DNA of 64,000 bases from Aquimarina sp. RZ0 (lineage in GTDB: Bacteria > Bacteroidota > Bacteroidia > Flavobacteriales > Flavobacteriaceae). The notes beneath the pieces were generated by a model. It ran no database searches. It saw only the letters and a program-made list of their open reading frames with translations, and was not told the origin of the DNA. This document shows, piece after piece, positions 57,893 to 64,000 of the stretch. The first letter of the stretch is position 1, and the number at the start of each line of letters is the position of its first letter. The position numbers were made by a program, and so were the translations under genes. The DNA lies in assembly GCF_008370685.1 (NCBI RefSeq), contig NZ_VTZU01000020.1, positions 30,625-94,624 of the forward strand. Reading direction: 5' to 3'.

Positions 57893-58750
57893 TTAAGTTG
57901 AGGCAATCCATTTTAACACTAATGACCATATTTCCCTAGCTGCATTTGTTGACATCATAACCCTACTATGGTTATAATCTTCAGAAAAACCATTATTTAT
58001 AGAACAATATACTAACTTGTTCTTGGAATTATTAAAAGCGTTCAAAAAAAATTCACAACCTTTTTTAGGAGATATAAATTTATCTCCTTCGGAGCAAATA
58101 GACAATATTGGAATTGAAATTAAATCCATCTTTTCTAAATAATTAAATTTATTTTCTCCTAAAAAACTTTTACTTAAATTCCAATTAAACCATTGTTTCA
58201 TTGTATAATAATTTTCATTATGTGGGCCTAGGCGTAATATTTTACCTGGGATGAATCCAATTATGTAAGTTATATATTTACTCAAAATGATTTTTATATA
58301 GCTTTTTTTCGAATGAGCTGCTCCAAAAGCTTGACAACTAAACATTACGATTTTATTTATTCTTGAAATGTAACTCGTATTATTAATTAAAAACATAGTT
58401 AAACAAATACCCCCTCCACTATGCGTTATACAATCTAATGTTTTAATTTTCAAATCTTTTAACAAATAGCTAAATACAGCTTTAATATCATACTTTGCAA
58501 TGGTTTCAAAATTAAATGATGAATCAATTTTTTGACTTTCTCCATGATTCCTCCATTCCATAATCCAACAAATATATCCAAGACTAGCAAGGTATTTAGC
58601 AATACCTAAACAAATCTTTTTATCAGAAAATGTTCCATGGGTTAGATATACATGCTTCTCATTTTGATCATTTACTACCTTAAAAACTTTCCATAAAGCT
58701 ATGTTTTTGTGATCTAAGGTTTTTAATATGATTAAATGTTGTTCTATCAT
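57893..58750 (-). CDS. alpha/beta hydrolase, 285 aa
   Basis: A second alpha/beta-hydrolase-like protein: VYLTHGTFSDKKICLG, then IMEWRNHGESQ, nucleophile elbow CITHSGGGICL (S111), acid region CSEGDKFISPK and a late DYNHSRVMM that likely holds the catalytic His. The elbow again reads T-H-S-G-G, as in the previous gene, which argues that the two hydrolases share ancestry. Start overlaps the stop of the HemN-like gene by 4 nt (translational coupling). No membrane segment. Substrate unknown; editing or release of PKS intermediates is a plausible guess. Confidence 0.72.
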   Translation of the reverse strand: MIEQHLIILKTLDHKNIALWKVFKVVNDQNEKHVYLTHGTFSDKKICLGIAKYLASLGYICWIMEWRNHGESQKIDSSFNFETIAKYDIKAVFSYLLKDLKIKTLDCITHSGGGICLTMFLINNTSYISRINKIVMFSCQAFGAAHSKKSYIKIILSKYITYIIGFIPGKILRLGPHNENYYTMKQWFNWNLSKSFLGENKFNYLEKMDLISIPILSICSEGDKFISPKKGCEFFLNAFNNSKNKLVYCSINNGFSEDYNHSRVMMSTNAAREIWSLVLKWIAST

Positions 58751-60171
58751 TTCACATTGGTCAATATGCTTTGCTCTGAAGCTATCTCATCAACTCTCGA
58801 TTTACTAATAAGTGACTGAATTAATGGAACATAAAACTCTCCAACTCCTGTAAGTCTAAGTTCTTCATCATTAAATTCTATCCATTGTTCTCTTTCTAAT
58901 GCTTGCCAAATATTACTAAAATCTTCTTTTAAAGATCTTTTGAATATATTTTTGTATTTCGCAACATCAATTTTCATCTCTTGTAAAGATTGAAAAACCC
59001 AAATTAATCTCACATCTTCATTTGTATGAGCGAATGCTCTTTCTATTGGTAATTTTTTCATCAAAACGTCATCATAATATTTATGTAAAGTCTTATGATT
59101 CATTGAAGAAACGGAAGAAGTTGTAGAATTTAACGGTTTCATTCTCATATTTATTGCGGCAAAACCAAGTCCTCCCATACAACTTGTTTGTGCAACTTCA
59201 TCATCACGTAAAAAATCACGCAAGTTGTTTTCATATAAATATTTTTCAGCGTCCGATTTTCTTGATTCTTTTGTAATATCACATTTTTCCCAATCATAAA
59301 CGGTTCTCTGTTTATACCCCTGATCCAGTAAATATTCTTTAGCTACCTGATACATTATTATCTTTTCAGGAATAGAAGCCACAAGTTCTTTTTGTTTAGT
59401 TGCGAAATCCGATCTTCCCGCTATATTAAGTTCATAATGGGTTATATGCCTAATCCCAGATTCTGTAATTTCTCTTAAATCATTTAGCATATCATCTATA
59501 CTTTGTTCTGGCCAGCCATAAATAAGATCAATATTACAAGAAAGGTCATATTTATGAAAATTATTTATCGCATCAAAAACCTGTTTTCTGGTTTGTTTTC
59601 TTCCACTAGCCTTAATTAACTTATCACTCACTTGCTGAACTCCCATGCTAACTCTATTAAAACCAGAATTACTTATTGCCTTAATTTTTTCTTCATTAAA
59701 TAATTGAGGAATTCCTTCGAGTGTTTTTTCAATGCTATTATCGATTTTAGGAAATAAATACTCTATAATTTCCATCAATTTATAATAATCGGGAGGTGCA
59801 AGTAAATTTGGGGTACCACCTCCAATATAAAGGGTTTCAATGGTAGAATTTTTATAAAAATCTTTATACAATTTAGCTTCTTTAGACACATAATCCAAAT
59901 AATTACTTGTATCTTTTTTTCCATTATATTTTTCCGTTGGAAAAAGACAAAAACCGCAATGAGGAGGATCTGTTGGCAAACAATATGGTATGCCTACATA
60001 CATATTTACTATTGTTTTTTCTCCTTCGCTTGTTAAAAGGTTTTCTTTAATATCGTTATAGGAAAAATTCTTTAACCAATGAGCTGGAGAAGGGTGAGTA
60101 TGTAGTACTTTATTAGATAAATGTCTTAGTTTATTTTTTTGTATAAACTTTTGGATATCTTGACTTGTCAT
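58747..60171 (-). CDS. HemN-like radical SAM protein, 474 aa
   Basis: A radical SAM protein of the coproporphyrinogen-oxidase-like (HemN) type. The cluster cysteines are C64, C72 and C75, in IPYCLPTDPPHCGFCLFPT, so the spacing is C-x7-C-x2-C instead of the classic C-x3-C-x2-C. Other family blocks are ETLYIGGGTPNLL, GVQQVSDKL, NIDLIYGWPEQ and a C-terminal HemN domain (IEFNDEELRLTGVGEF). HemN-like proteins in natural-product clusters are often class C methyltransferases or cyclopropanases rather than haem enzymes. Inference: it could add a methyl or ring to the polyketide. It lies 102 bp after the antiterminator gene and overlaps the next hydrolase gene. Confidence 0.85.
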   Translation of the reverse strand: MTSQDIQKFIQKNKLRHLSNKVLHTHPSPAHWLKNFSYNDIKENLLTSEGEKTIVNMYVGIPYCLPTDPPHCGFCLFPTEKYNGKKDTSNYLDYVSKEAKLYKDFYKNSTIETLYIGGGTPNLLAPPDYYKLMEIIEYLFPKIDNSIEKTLEGIPQLFNEEKIKAISNSGFNRVSMGVQQVSDKLIKASGRKQTRKQVFDAINNFHKYDLSCNIDLIYGWPEQSIDDMLNDLREITESGIRHITHYELNIAGRSDFATKQKELVASIPEKIIMYQVAKEYLLDQGYKQRTVYDWEKCDITKESRKSDAEKYLYENNLRDFLRDDEVAQTSCMGGLGFAAINMRMKPLNSTTSSVSSMNHKTLHKYYDDVLMKKLPIERAFAHTNEDVRLIWVFQSLQEMKIDVAKYKNIFKRSLKEDFSNIWQALEREQWIEFNDEELRLTGVGEFYVPLIQSLISKSRVDEIASEQSILTNVK

Positions 60172-60273
60172 CTTTTAATTTATTTCAAGGTTTTATAAAA
60201 ATCATTCAATTATTATTTATATACCTGACGTAATAAAAAATCAATTCTATTTTACAATATCAGAGCTAACAAC

Positions 60274-60804
60274 TCAACCTATACATAAAGAAATTTCTGA
60301 TAAATAACTTTTGGAAATGGTTGCTGTAATATTTTGTTGTAAAGATTCTATAAAAACAATAATTTTATTTTTATTATTTACTTTCAAAACCTCACATTCC
60401 AACCCTCTAAGTGCACCTATATTAATAATTCTTTTCTCTCCAATCTTAGGATTCCTGATTCCTGATTCTATATTTGAAATGTCTCTATGTCCAACAAGTA
60501 CTTTTATCTGTTCGATTTCCTTATCGGTAGCTAATGCTAATTCCCTACCGAAATGTATAAAAGAACAAGCTCCCTTTATTGATAATGCCTTGTGAAACTC
60601 TAAAGAAGAGTTGATATTAACGAAAACATAGGAAGGAAAAAGAGGTTTATTAATTACTTTTTTCCGGTCACTCCATTGTCGAATGGTTTTAATCATAGGT
60701 AAAAAAGATTCTAGCTGATTTTCTTGTAAAAGTTGGTGCACTTTCTTTTCTTGACATGACTTCACATATAGTACATGCCAACCAGTTTTAAGAGTTTTAG
60801 ACAT
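60274..60804 (-). CDS. NusG/RfaH-type transcription antiterminator
   Basis: A 176-aa protein if the ATG at 60804 is used (a GTG-led extension to 60966 encodes a non-homologous tail, so I reject it). N-terminal NGN domain: GWHVLYVKSCQEKKV, then FLPMIKTIRQWSDRKK, PLFPSYVFVNI, and FIHFGRELALATDKEI. C-terminal KOW domain: IINIGALRGLECEVLKVNN. NusG paralogues such as RfaH, LoaP and the Bacteroides UpxY proteins keep RNA polymerase going through long operons, usually of polysaccharide or polyketide genes. Being the first gene of a ~53-kb operon fits this role. In those systems a nucleic-acid element in the leader recruits the protein. Confidence 0.88.
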   Translation of the reverse strand: MSKTLKTGWHVLYVKSCQEKKVHQLLQENQLESFLPMIKTIRQWSDRKKVINKPLFPSYVFVNINSSLEFHKALSIKGACSFIHFGRELALATDKEIEQIKVLVGHRDISNIESGIRNPKIGEKRIINIGALRGLECEVLKVNNKNKIIVFIESLQQNITATISKSYLSEISLCIG

Positions 60805-61382
60805 AAATAAATAATTGATAATGTGTGAATTATAAATAAAATTAACCCCTGTCGAAGTAATCAACAGAAAATATGTTTTATTTTTAAAATACCGGGGTAA
60901 TAAATTGATAGGGCTTCGCCTCCTGTGCTCCCAATCATCTATTGTACTTAGAAAATTCAGGAGCACACCGTGTAAAATTCCCTAAAAGAATTATAAAGGA
61001 CAATCCTTAAAAGGAATATTAAATATTTACACAGGGTAAATAAATGGCTTGCTTATATTAGGTGTCATTTGTAATTTAAATGTTACCTAGTAAATTACGT
61101 ATTAACTTTTTTTTAACTTTTAGAAATCGTTTTTCTTTCAAAAACATTACATCTGAAATAACGTACCTACCTTCCAATTGTTGCGGAAAATACCCTTAAT
61201 TTAAGCCTGAAACAATAATTTGTTAACGTATTTTATGAATCCAAACTCGTAATTCACGGAATTACTTGCTTATAATTTTATCTAAAATGCTGATTATTAA
61301 TAATTATAACAGAAAACAAAAAAAATGAAACAATTAAAATAAAAATACGTTATTTGGATGTTTGAAATTTATTCGAACCTTT
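60805..61382. promoter_or_regulatory. divergent promoter/leader region of the PKS operon and the GNAT-regulator unit
   Basis: The 578 bp between the two divergent transcription units contains no gene and should hold both promoters. I looked for the Bacteroidota -33/-7 pair (TTG...TAnnTTTG) and saw no exact copy, only close approximations. On the PKS side, an inverted repeat TGTGCTCC...GGAGCACA lies at 60924-60931 and 60960-60967, and ATTAACCCC (60841-60849) can pair with GGGGTAAT (60895-60902), with one bulged base. These fall in the leader, between about 35 and 165 nt before the antiterminator start. Confidence 0.55.
60924..60967. promoter_or_regulatory. 8-bp inverted repeat in the operon leader
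   Basis: Perfect TGTGCTCC (60924-60931) and GGAGCACA (60960-60967) arms with a 28-nt loop, about 120-160 nt before the start codon of the antiterminator. The stem is GC-rich compared with its surroundings. In LoaP and RfaH systems a leader hairpin or ops-like element is where the factor loads; this is the best candidate here. Alternatively it is an operator for a dimeric regulator. Confidence 0.4.
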
Positions 61383-61967
61383 ATGATAAAAGCTTCTAAA
61401 AAAGACAAGGGGACTATAGTAAATCTATTATGGAGTACTTTTATTGAATTAGAATTCCCTAACTCAATAAATTTTGTAGTTAAACAGGATAAAAAACGTT
61501 CTACACGACTGCGATATTTAATGGAATATCAATGCAACGTAGCTTTAAAATTTGGTGAAATATGGTTAAGTGATGATAAAAAGGGTTGTGTATTATTATT
61601 GTTTCCCGAAAAGAAAAGATTAAGCCTTTCTTTGTTTTTGTGGGAAATTAAACTTGCTCTATGCTGTATTGGGGCGGAAAATGTATTAAAAGTTTTGAAG
61701 CGAGAATCTCAACTTAAGGAAAAACATCCTAAAATTCCTTTTATACATTTTTGGTTAATGGCAGTTATTCCAGAAGCTCAGGGCAAAGGGGTTGGGCAAA
61801 AGTTGCTAACAGAAGTCTTGAAAAAATATCAAAACTCAAACAAACCTTTTTATCTAGAAACAACAACAAAGGACAATCTAAAATTTTATACAAAAAACGA
61901 TTTTACCATTTTTGACAATACTGATACGCTAAACTATCCTCTATTTTTTTTGAAACACGAAAAATAA
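61383..61967 (+). CDS. GNAT-family N-acetyltransferase, 194 aa
   Basis: A GCN5-related acetyltransferase with the acetyl-CoA loop IPEAQGKGVGQKLLTEV (Q/R-x-x-G-x-G/A) preceded by FIHFWLMAVIPE and followed by a helix with YLETTTKDNLKFYTKNDF, a typical late beta strand/NxxxY block. I take the ATG at 61383; the frame upstream begins at TTG (61362). No membrane segment. It lies one base before the regulator gene and divergently from the PKS operon. It could acetylate a product, give self-protection or be a regulator's companion; substrate unknown. Confidence 0.8.
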   Translation: MIKASKKDKGTIVNLLWSTFIELEFPNSINFVVKQDKKRSTRLRYLMEYQCNVALKFGEIWLSDDKKGCVLLLFPEKKRLSLSLFLWEIKLALCCIGAENVLKVLKRESQLKEKHPKIPFIHFWLMAVIPEAQGKGVGQKLLTEVLKKYQNSNKPFYLETTTKDNLKFYTKNDFTIFDNTDTLNYPLFFLKHEK

Positions 61968-61968
61968 T

Positions 61969-63297
61969 ATGCTTGGAACAGAAATACATATAACCACATT
62001 TATATATTTAATTTTTCTCACTTTTATTCTTGCATTTCAGTTTATATATTTTTTGTTTAAATCCAATAGTAAAACCAGGCTTCGGTTTCTTATTTTAACA
62101 CTTTTGTTTTTTCTATACAATACAATTTCAGGATTAGTACCAGATCAAAATATTCCAATTCGTATACTCTATCAAAATATTGTTGCCTGGGTTATTGGAA
62201 TTAGCACTGCAATATATTTCCTTTATTTCATTTACAACGATCACAATATTAAGCCTATACGTTTTTTAAATATTAAAAATATAATCTACTCGCTTATATT
62301 TTCATTTCTTATCCTTTTTTTATTACCATATATCATAACCGAAAATCTAAGTTTATCCAGAAATATTTTCTTGGTACTACCAATATTTCTAGCAATAGCT
62401 TGTCTGATAAATATAATTTTCTTCCTAACAAAAGATTACATCGCTTCAAAAAATGTTTATTATAAATATAGAATACTCTCTGGTGGTATAGGAATGATCA
62501 GTATTTTAGCATTGCCTTTGGTGATTTTGATTTTTGGGGATAATCAACCTGTCGAACATTCTGCATTTAGTTCTGGTTATTTTGTAGTCGCATTAGCATA
62601 TGTTAGACATCAAATCTATAATTCAAAAATAGAACAAGACCTAATCGTAAAGTTACAAAAAGGCTCTACAGATACTAAAACTCTTAAACGCGACTACATA
62701 GTTAATCTATATGGACTATCCAGTATAGAAAGAGAGATAATGTCACTTATAATCAAAGGGTATGATTATTACAAAATAAGTAAAGAAATCTATATTTCTG
62801 AAGAAACTGTTTTGAAAAATGTATCTAATATTTTTAGAAAGATAAAAATTCAAAATCGAGCAGAATTGATATCATTAATTGCTACAGAAAATAAAGAAAA
62901 CTTAAACCCAGAGACTATTAATAATATTCAAAACGAAATTCCTAAAAATATTTCAGACGCAATTCTAGAAGCTTTAAATAATTTTGAAAAAAGAAAAGGT
63001 TTTTTAAAAAAGGGATTAAGCTTAAGAGAATTGGCTAACGAACTTAAAACTAATACTAAGTACTTATCTAAAACGATAAATGATCATAAAAATTTAAATT
63101 TTAATACCTATATCAATCAACTAAGAATTAATTATATGATTAAATTACTCCAATCGAATCCTAAATTAAGAAATTATAACGTAAAACATTTGGCAGAAGA
63201 GGTTGGTTTCAATAATGCCGAGGCATTTTCTCGTTCTTTTCGAAAGGTAACAGGAAAAAAACCATCTAATTATTTAAAGGAACTTTTAGAAAATTAA
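61969..63297 (+). CDS. membrane regulator with LuxR-type and AraC-type HTH domains, 442 aa
   Basis: The first ~225 residues are strongly hydrophobic, with about seven predicted membrane helices. About residues 240-305 form a LuxR/GerE-type HTH (YGLSSIEREIMSLIIKGYD, then ISEETVLKNVSNIFRKI). About residues 350-440 form an AraC-type double HTH (LSLRELANELKTNTKYLSK and VKHLAEEVGFNNAEAFSRSF, with GKKPSNYLKEL). Such membrane-bound regulators are common in Bacteroidota, but two different DNA-binding folds in one chain is unusual; I have no named family. It is translated from an ATG one base after the GNAT stop. It is divergent from the PKS operon and is the best candidate for its signal-responsive activator (inference from position). 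Confidence 0.75.
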   Translation: MLGTEIHITTFIYLIFLTFILAFQFIYFLFKSNSKTRLRFLILTLLFFLYNTISGLVPDQNIPIRILYQNIVAWVIGISTAIYFLYFIYNDHNIKPIRFLNIKNIIYSLIFSFLILFLLPYIITENLSLSRNIFLVLPIFLAIACLINIIFFLTKDYIASKNVYYKYRILSGGIGMISILALPLVILIFGDNQPVEHSAFSSGYFVVALAYVRHQIYNSKIEQDLIVKLQKGSTDTKTLKRDYIVNLYGLSSIEREIMSLIIKGYDYYKISKEIYISEETVLKNVSNIFRKIKIQNRAELISLIATENKENLNPETINNIQNEIPKNISDAILEALNNFEKRKGFLKKGLSLRELANELKTNTKYLSKTINDHKNLNFNTYINQLRINYMIKLLQSNPKLRNYNVKHLAEEVGFNNAEAFSRSFRKVTGKKPSNYLKELLEN

Positions 63298-63299
63298 TT

Positions 63300-63319
63300 A
63301 TTTGTAGTCGTTTACAAAT
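63300..63319 (+). terminator. possible terminator of the GNAT-regulator unit
   Basis: ATTTGTA (63300-63306) and TACAAAT (63313-63319) form a 7-bp stem with a 6-nt loop, directly after the regulator stop codon at 63295-63297. The stem is AT-rich and no long T-run follows, so the terminator call is weak. The rest of the 63298-63606 gap holds no other gene. Confidence 0.3.
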
Positions 63320-63606
63320 GATTAAGTATCTTGTTTAAAAAATAAATCTCATCTATCTCAAAAAAATCTATAAACATCAAGGATATCAATGAGTTTATCT
63401 GTCCCATATAAAAACTTTTACTTTTTAATTCCCGAAAAGCGTATGTAAAAAAACAGATATTAGGGAACTTACTTAAAATCAAAGATCTTTGCTTATAATA
63501 AATGAGAACAAAAGGCCTTTATCTTGAAGAAAAATATTATTCTATTAATTCGTTTGACTTTGTAAGTATTACATTAATTTTATTTAGTTTTTTAAAACTC
63601 TTTAAA

Positions 63607-63927
63607 ATGACTTTAGAATACAAAGTAAAAATGTTCAAGGTAGTTAACGGTATTTTTAAAAATCAATGTTACTTAATTTACTCAGATCTTGAAGGAGTAT
63701 TAATTGATCCTGCATGGGAATTTGATAAGATTAGTGATTTTTTAGATCAAAATAATATTGTTCTGAAAGCTATTTTATTAACCCATTCTCATTTAGATCA
63801 TACAGATTTAGCTTATGAATTTTCTGAAAAAAGAAAAGTTCCTGTTTTTATGTCTGATAAAGAAATTAATATCTGGCTATTTCGGAGTGACCGTGCCACC
63901 TATTTCGGTCAAATGGTGCCACTTTGA
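63607..63927 (+). pseudogene. metallo-beta-lactamase-fold protein, truncated by an IS-like end
   Basis: Only the N-terminal ~90 residues of an MBL-fold hydrolase remain: VVNGIFKNQCYLIYS, LEGVLIDPAWEFD and the metal-binding LLTHSHLDHTDL (H-x-H-x-D-H). The ATG at 63607 is my preferred start; a longer frame reaches 63502. The family-like sequence ends near FMSDKEINIWLF, where a 23-bp tandem repeat of IS21-like type begins (63877), and the frame stops soon after at 63925. Full MBL proteins of this kind have over 200 residues, so the gene has been cut off. Glyoxalase-II-like roles are typical. Confidence 0.7.
63877..63922. repeat. 23-bp tandem repeat, likely IS21-family left end
   Basis: CTATTTCGG-N7-GTGCCAC occurs twice head-to-tail, at 63877-63899 and 63900-63922, with the same outer bases and different centres. 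IS21-family elements carry such repeated units near their ends, and this fits the abrupt end of the MBL gene. The remainder of the element would lie beyond the window; no istA/istB is visible here. Confidence 0.5.
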
Positions 63928-64000
63928 GAGATACTGCAATTATAGTTAAATTTTATTATTATTGGTTTTTTAATTTTCCTTTTCTTAACGATTCACCCAC

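Noticed and set aside
60805..60966. GTG-led N-terminal extension of the antiterminator gene
   Set aside because: The extra 54 residues have no NusG-family likeness, while the ATG at 60804 begins right before the NGN domain.
60968..61382. Canonical Bacteroidota -7 box (TAnnTTTG) in the divergent region
   Set aside because: Only near-matches with wrong spacing were found, so no promoter coordinates are given.

Overview
The window is AT-rich (roughly 30% G+C by eye), its genes mostly lack clear Shine-Dalgarno sites, and it carries IS types and AraC/LuxR-type regulators common in Bacteroidota. I read it as a marine Flavobacteriia-like genome; this is an inference from style, not from a marker gene. 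About 80% of it (8.0-60.8 kb, all minus strand) is one very large trans-AT polyketide synthase (PKS) locus. I found no tRNA, rRNA or CRISPR.

Layout, left to right. 0-1.7 kb: a MerR-like regulator and two small, possibly paralogous hypothetical genes. 1.7-6.8 kb: a decayed insertion-sequence region. It holds an IS3-family element with a frameshift and a nonsense codon, a remnant of an XRE repressor beside it, a remnant of an IS1182-type transposase, a loose copy of the IS3 right end, a transglutaminase-like gene and a broken IS5-family element with a 3-bp target duplication. 6.8-7.6 kb: a phosphopantetheinyl transferase that would activate the carrier proteins. 8.0-60.8 kb: the PKS operon, read right to left. 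61.4-63.3 kb (plus strand): a GNAT acetyltransferase and a membrane LuxR/AraC double-HTH regulator. 63.6-63.9 kb: a metallo-beta-lactamase-fold gene cut off by an IS21-like end.

PKS logic, in transcription order. A NusG/RfaH-type antiterminator opens the operon, followed by a HemN-like radical SAM protein and two alpha/beta hydrolases. PKS1 (2287 aa) is LnmK-like loading domain - ACP - KS - ACP - KS0 - KR. Then come a free ACP, a JmjC/cupin-like oxygenase candidate and a small unknown protein. PKS2 (3916 aa) is KS - DH - ACP - ACP - in-line PfaD-type ER - KS - DH - KR - ACP - KS - DH. PKS3 (6599 aa) is ACP - ACP - KS - DH - KR - ACP - KS - ECH2 - ACP - ACP - KS - DH - KR - ACP - KS - DH - KR - ACP - divergent KS - ACP - TE. 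No module carries an AT. Malonyl units would come from the AT-ER protein (pksE type) and a second AT. A beta-branching cassette (two donor ACPs, KS decarboxylase, HMG-CoA-synthase-like HCS, ECH1, with ECH2 in cis in PKS3) predicts one beta-alkyl branch. The operon ends with a biotinyl-carrier-like protein and the second AT. The expected product (inference) is a TE-released, beta-branched, partly polyene chain of about eight to nine extensions, possibly started from propionyl or acetyl.

Most notable: two DH-KR-ACP-KS segments inside PKS3 are an apparently identical 4,859-bp direct repeat whose edges fall at the ends of KS and post-KS regions; a trans-type ER is fused in line in PKS2; an LnmK-like domain is fused to the loading ACP; and the antiterminator sits at the head of a ~53-kb operon with an inverted repeat in its leader.
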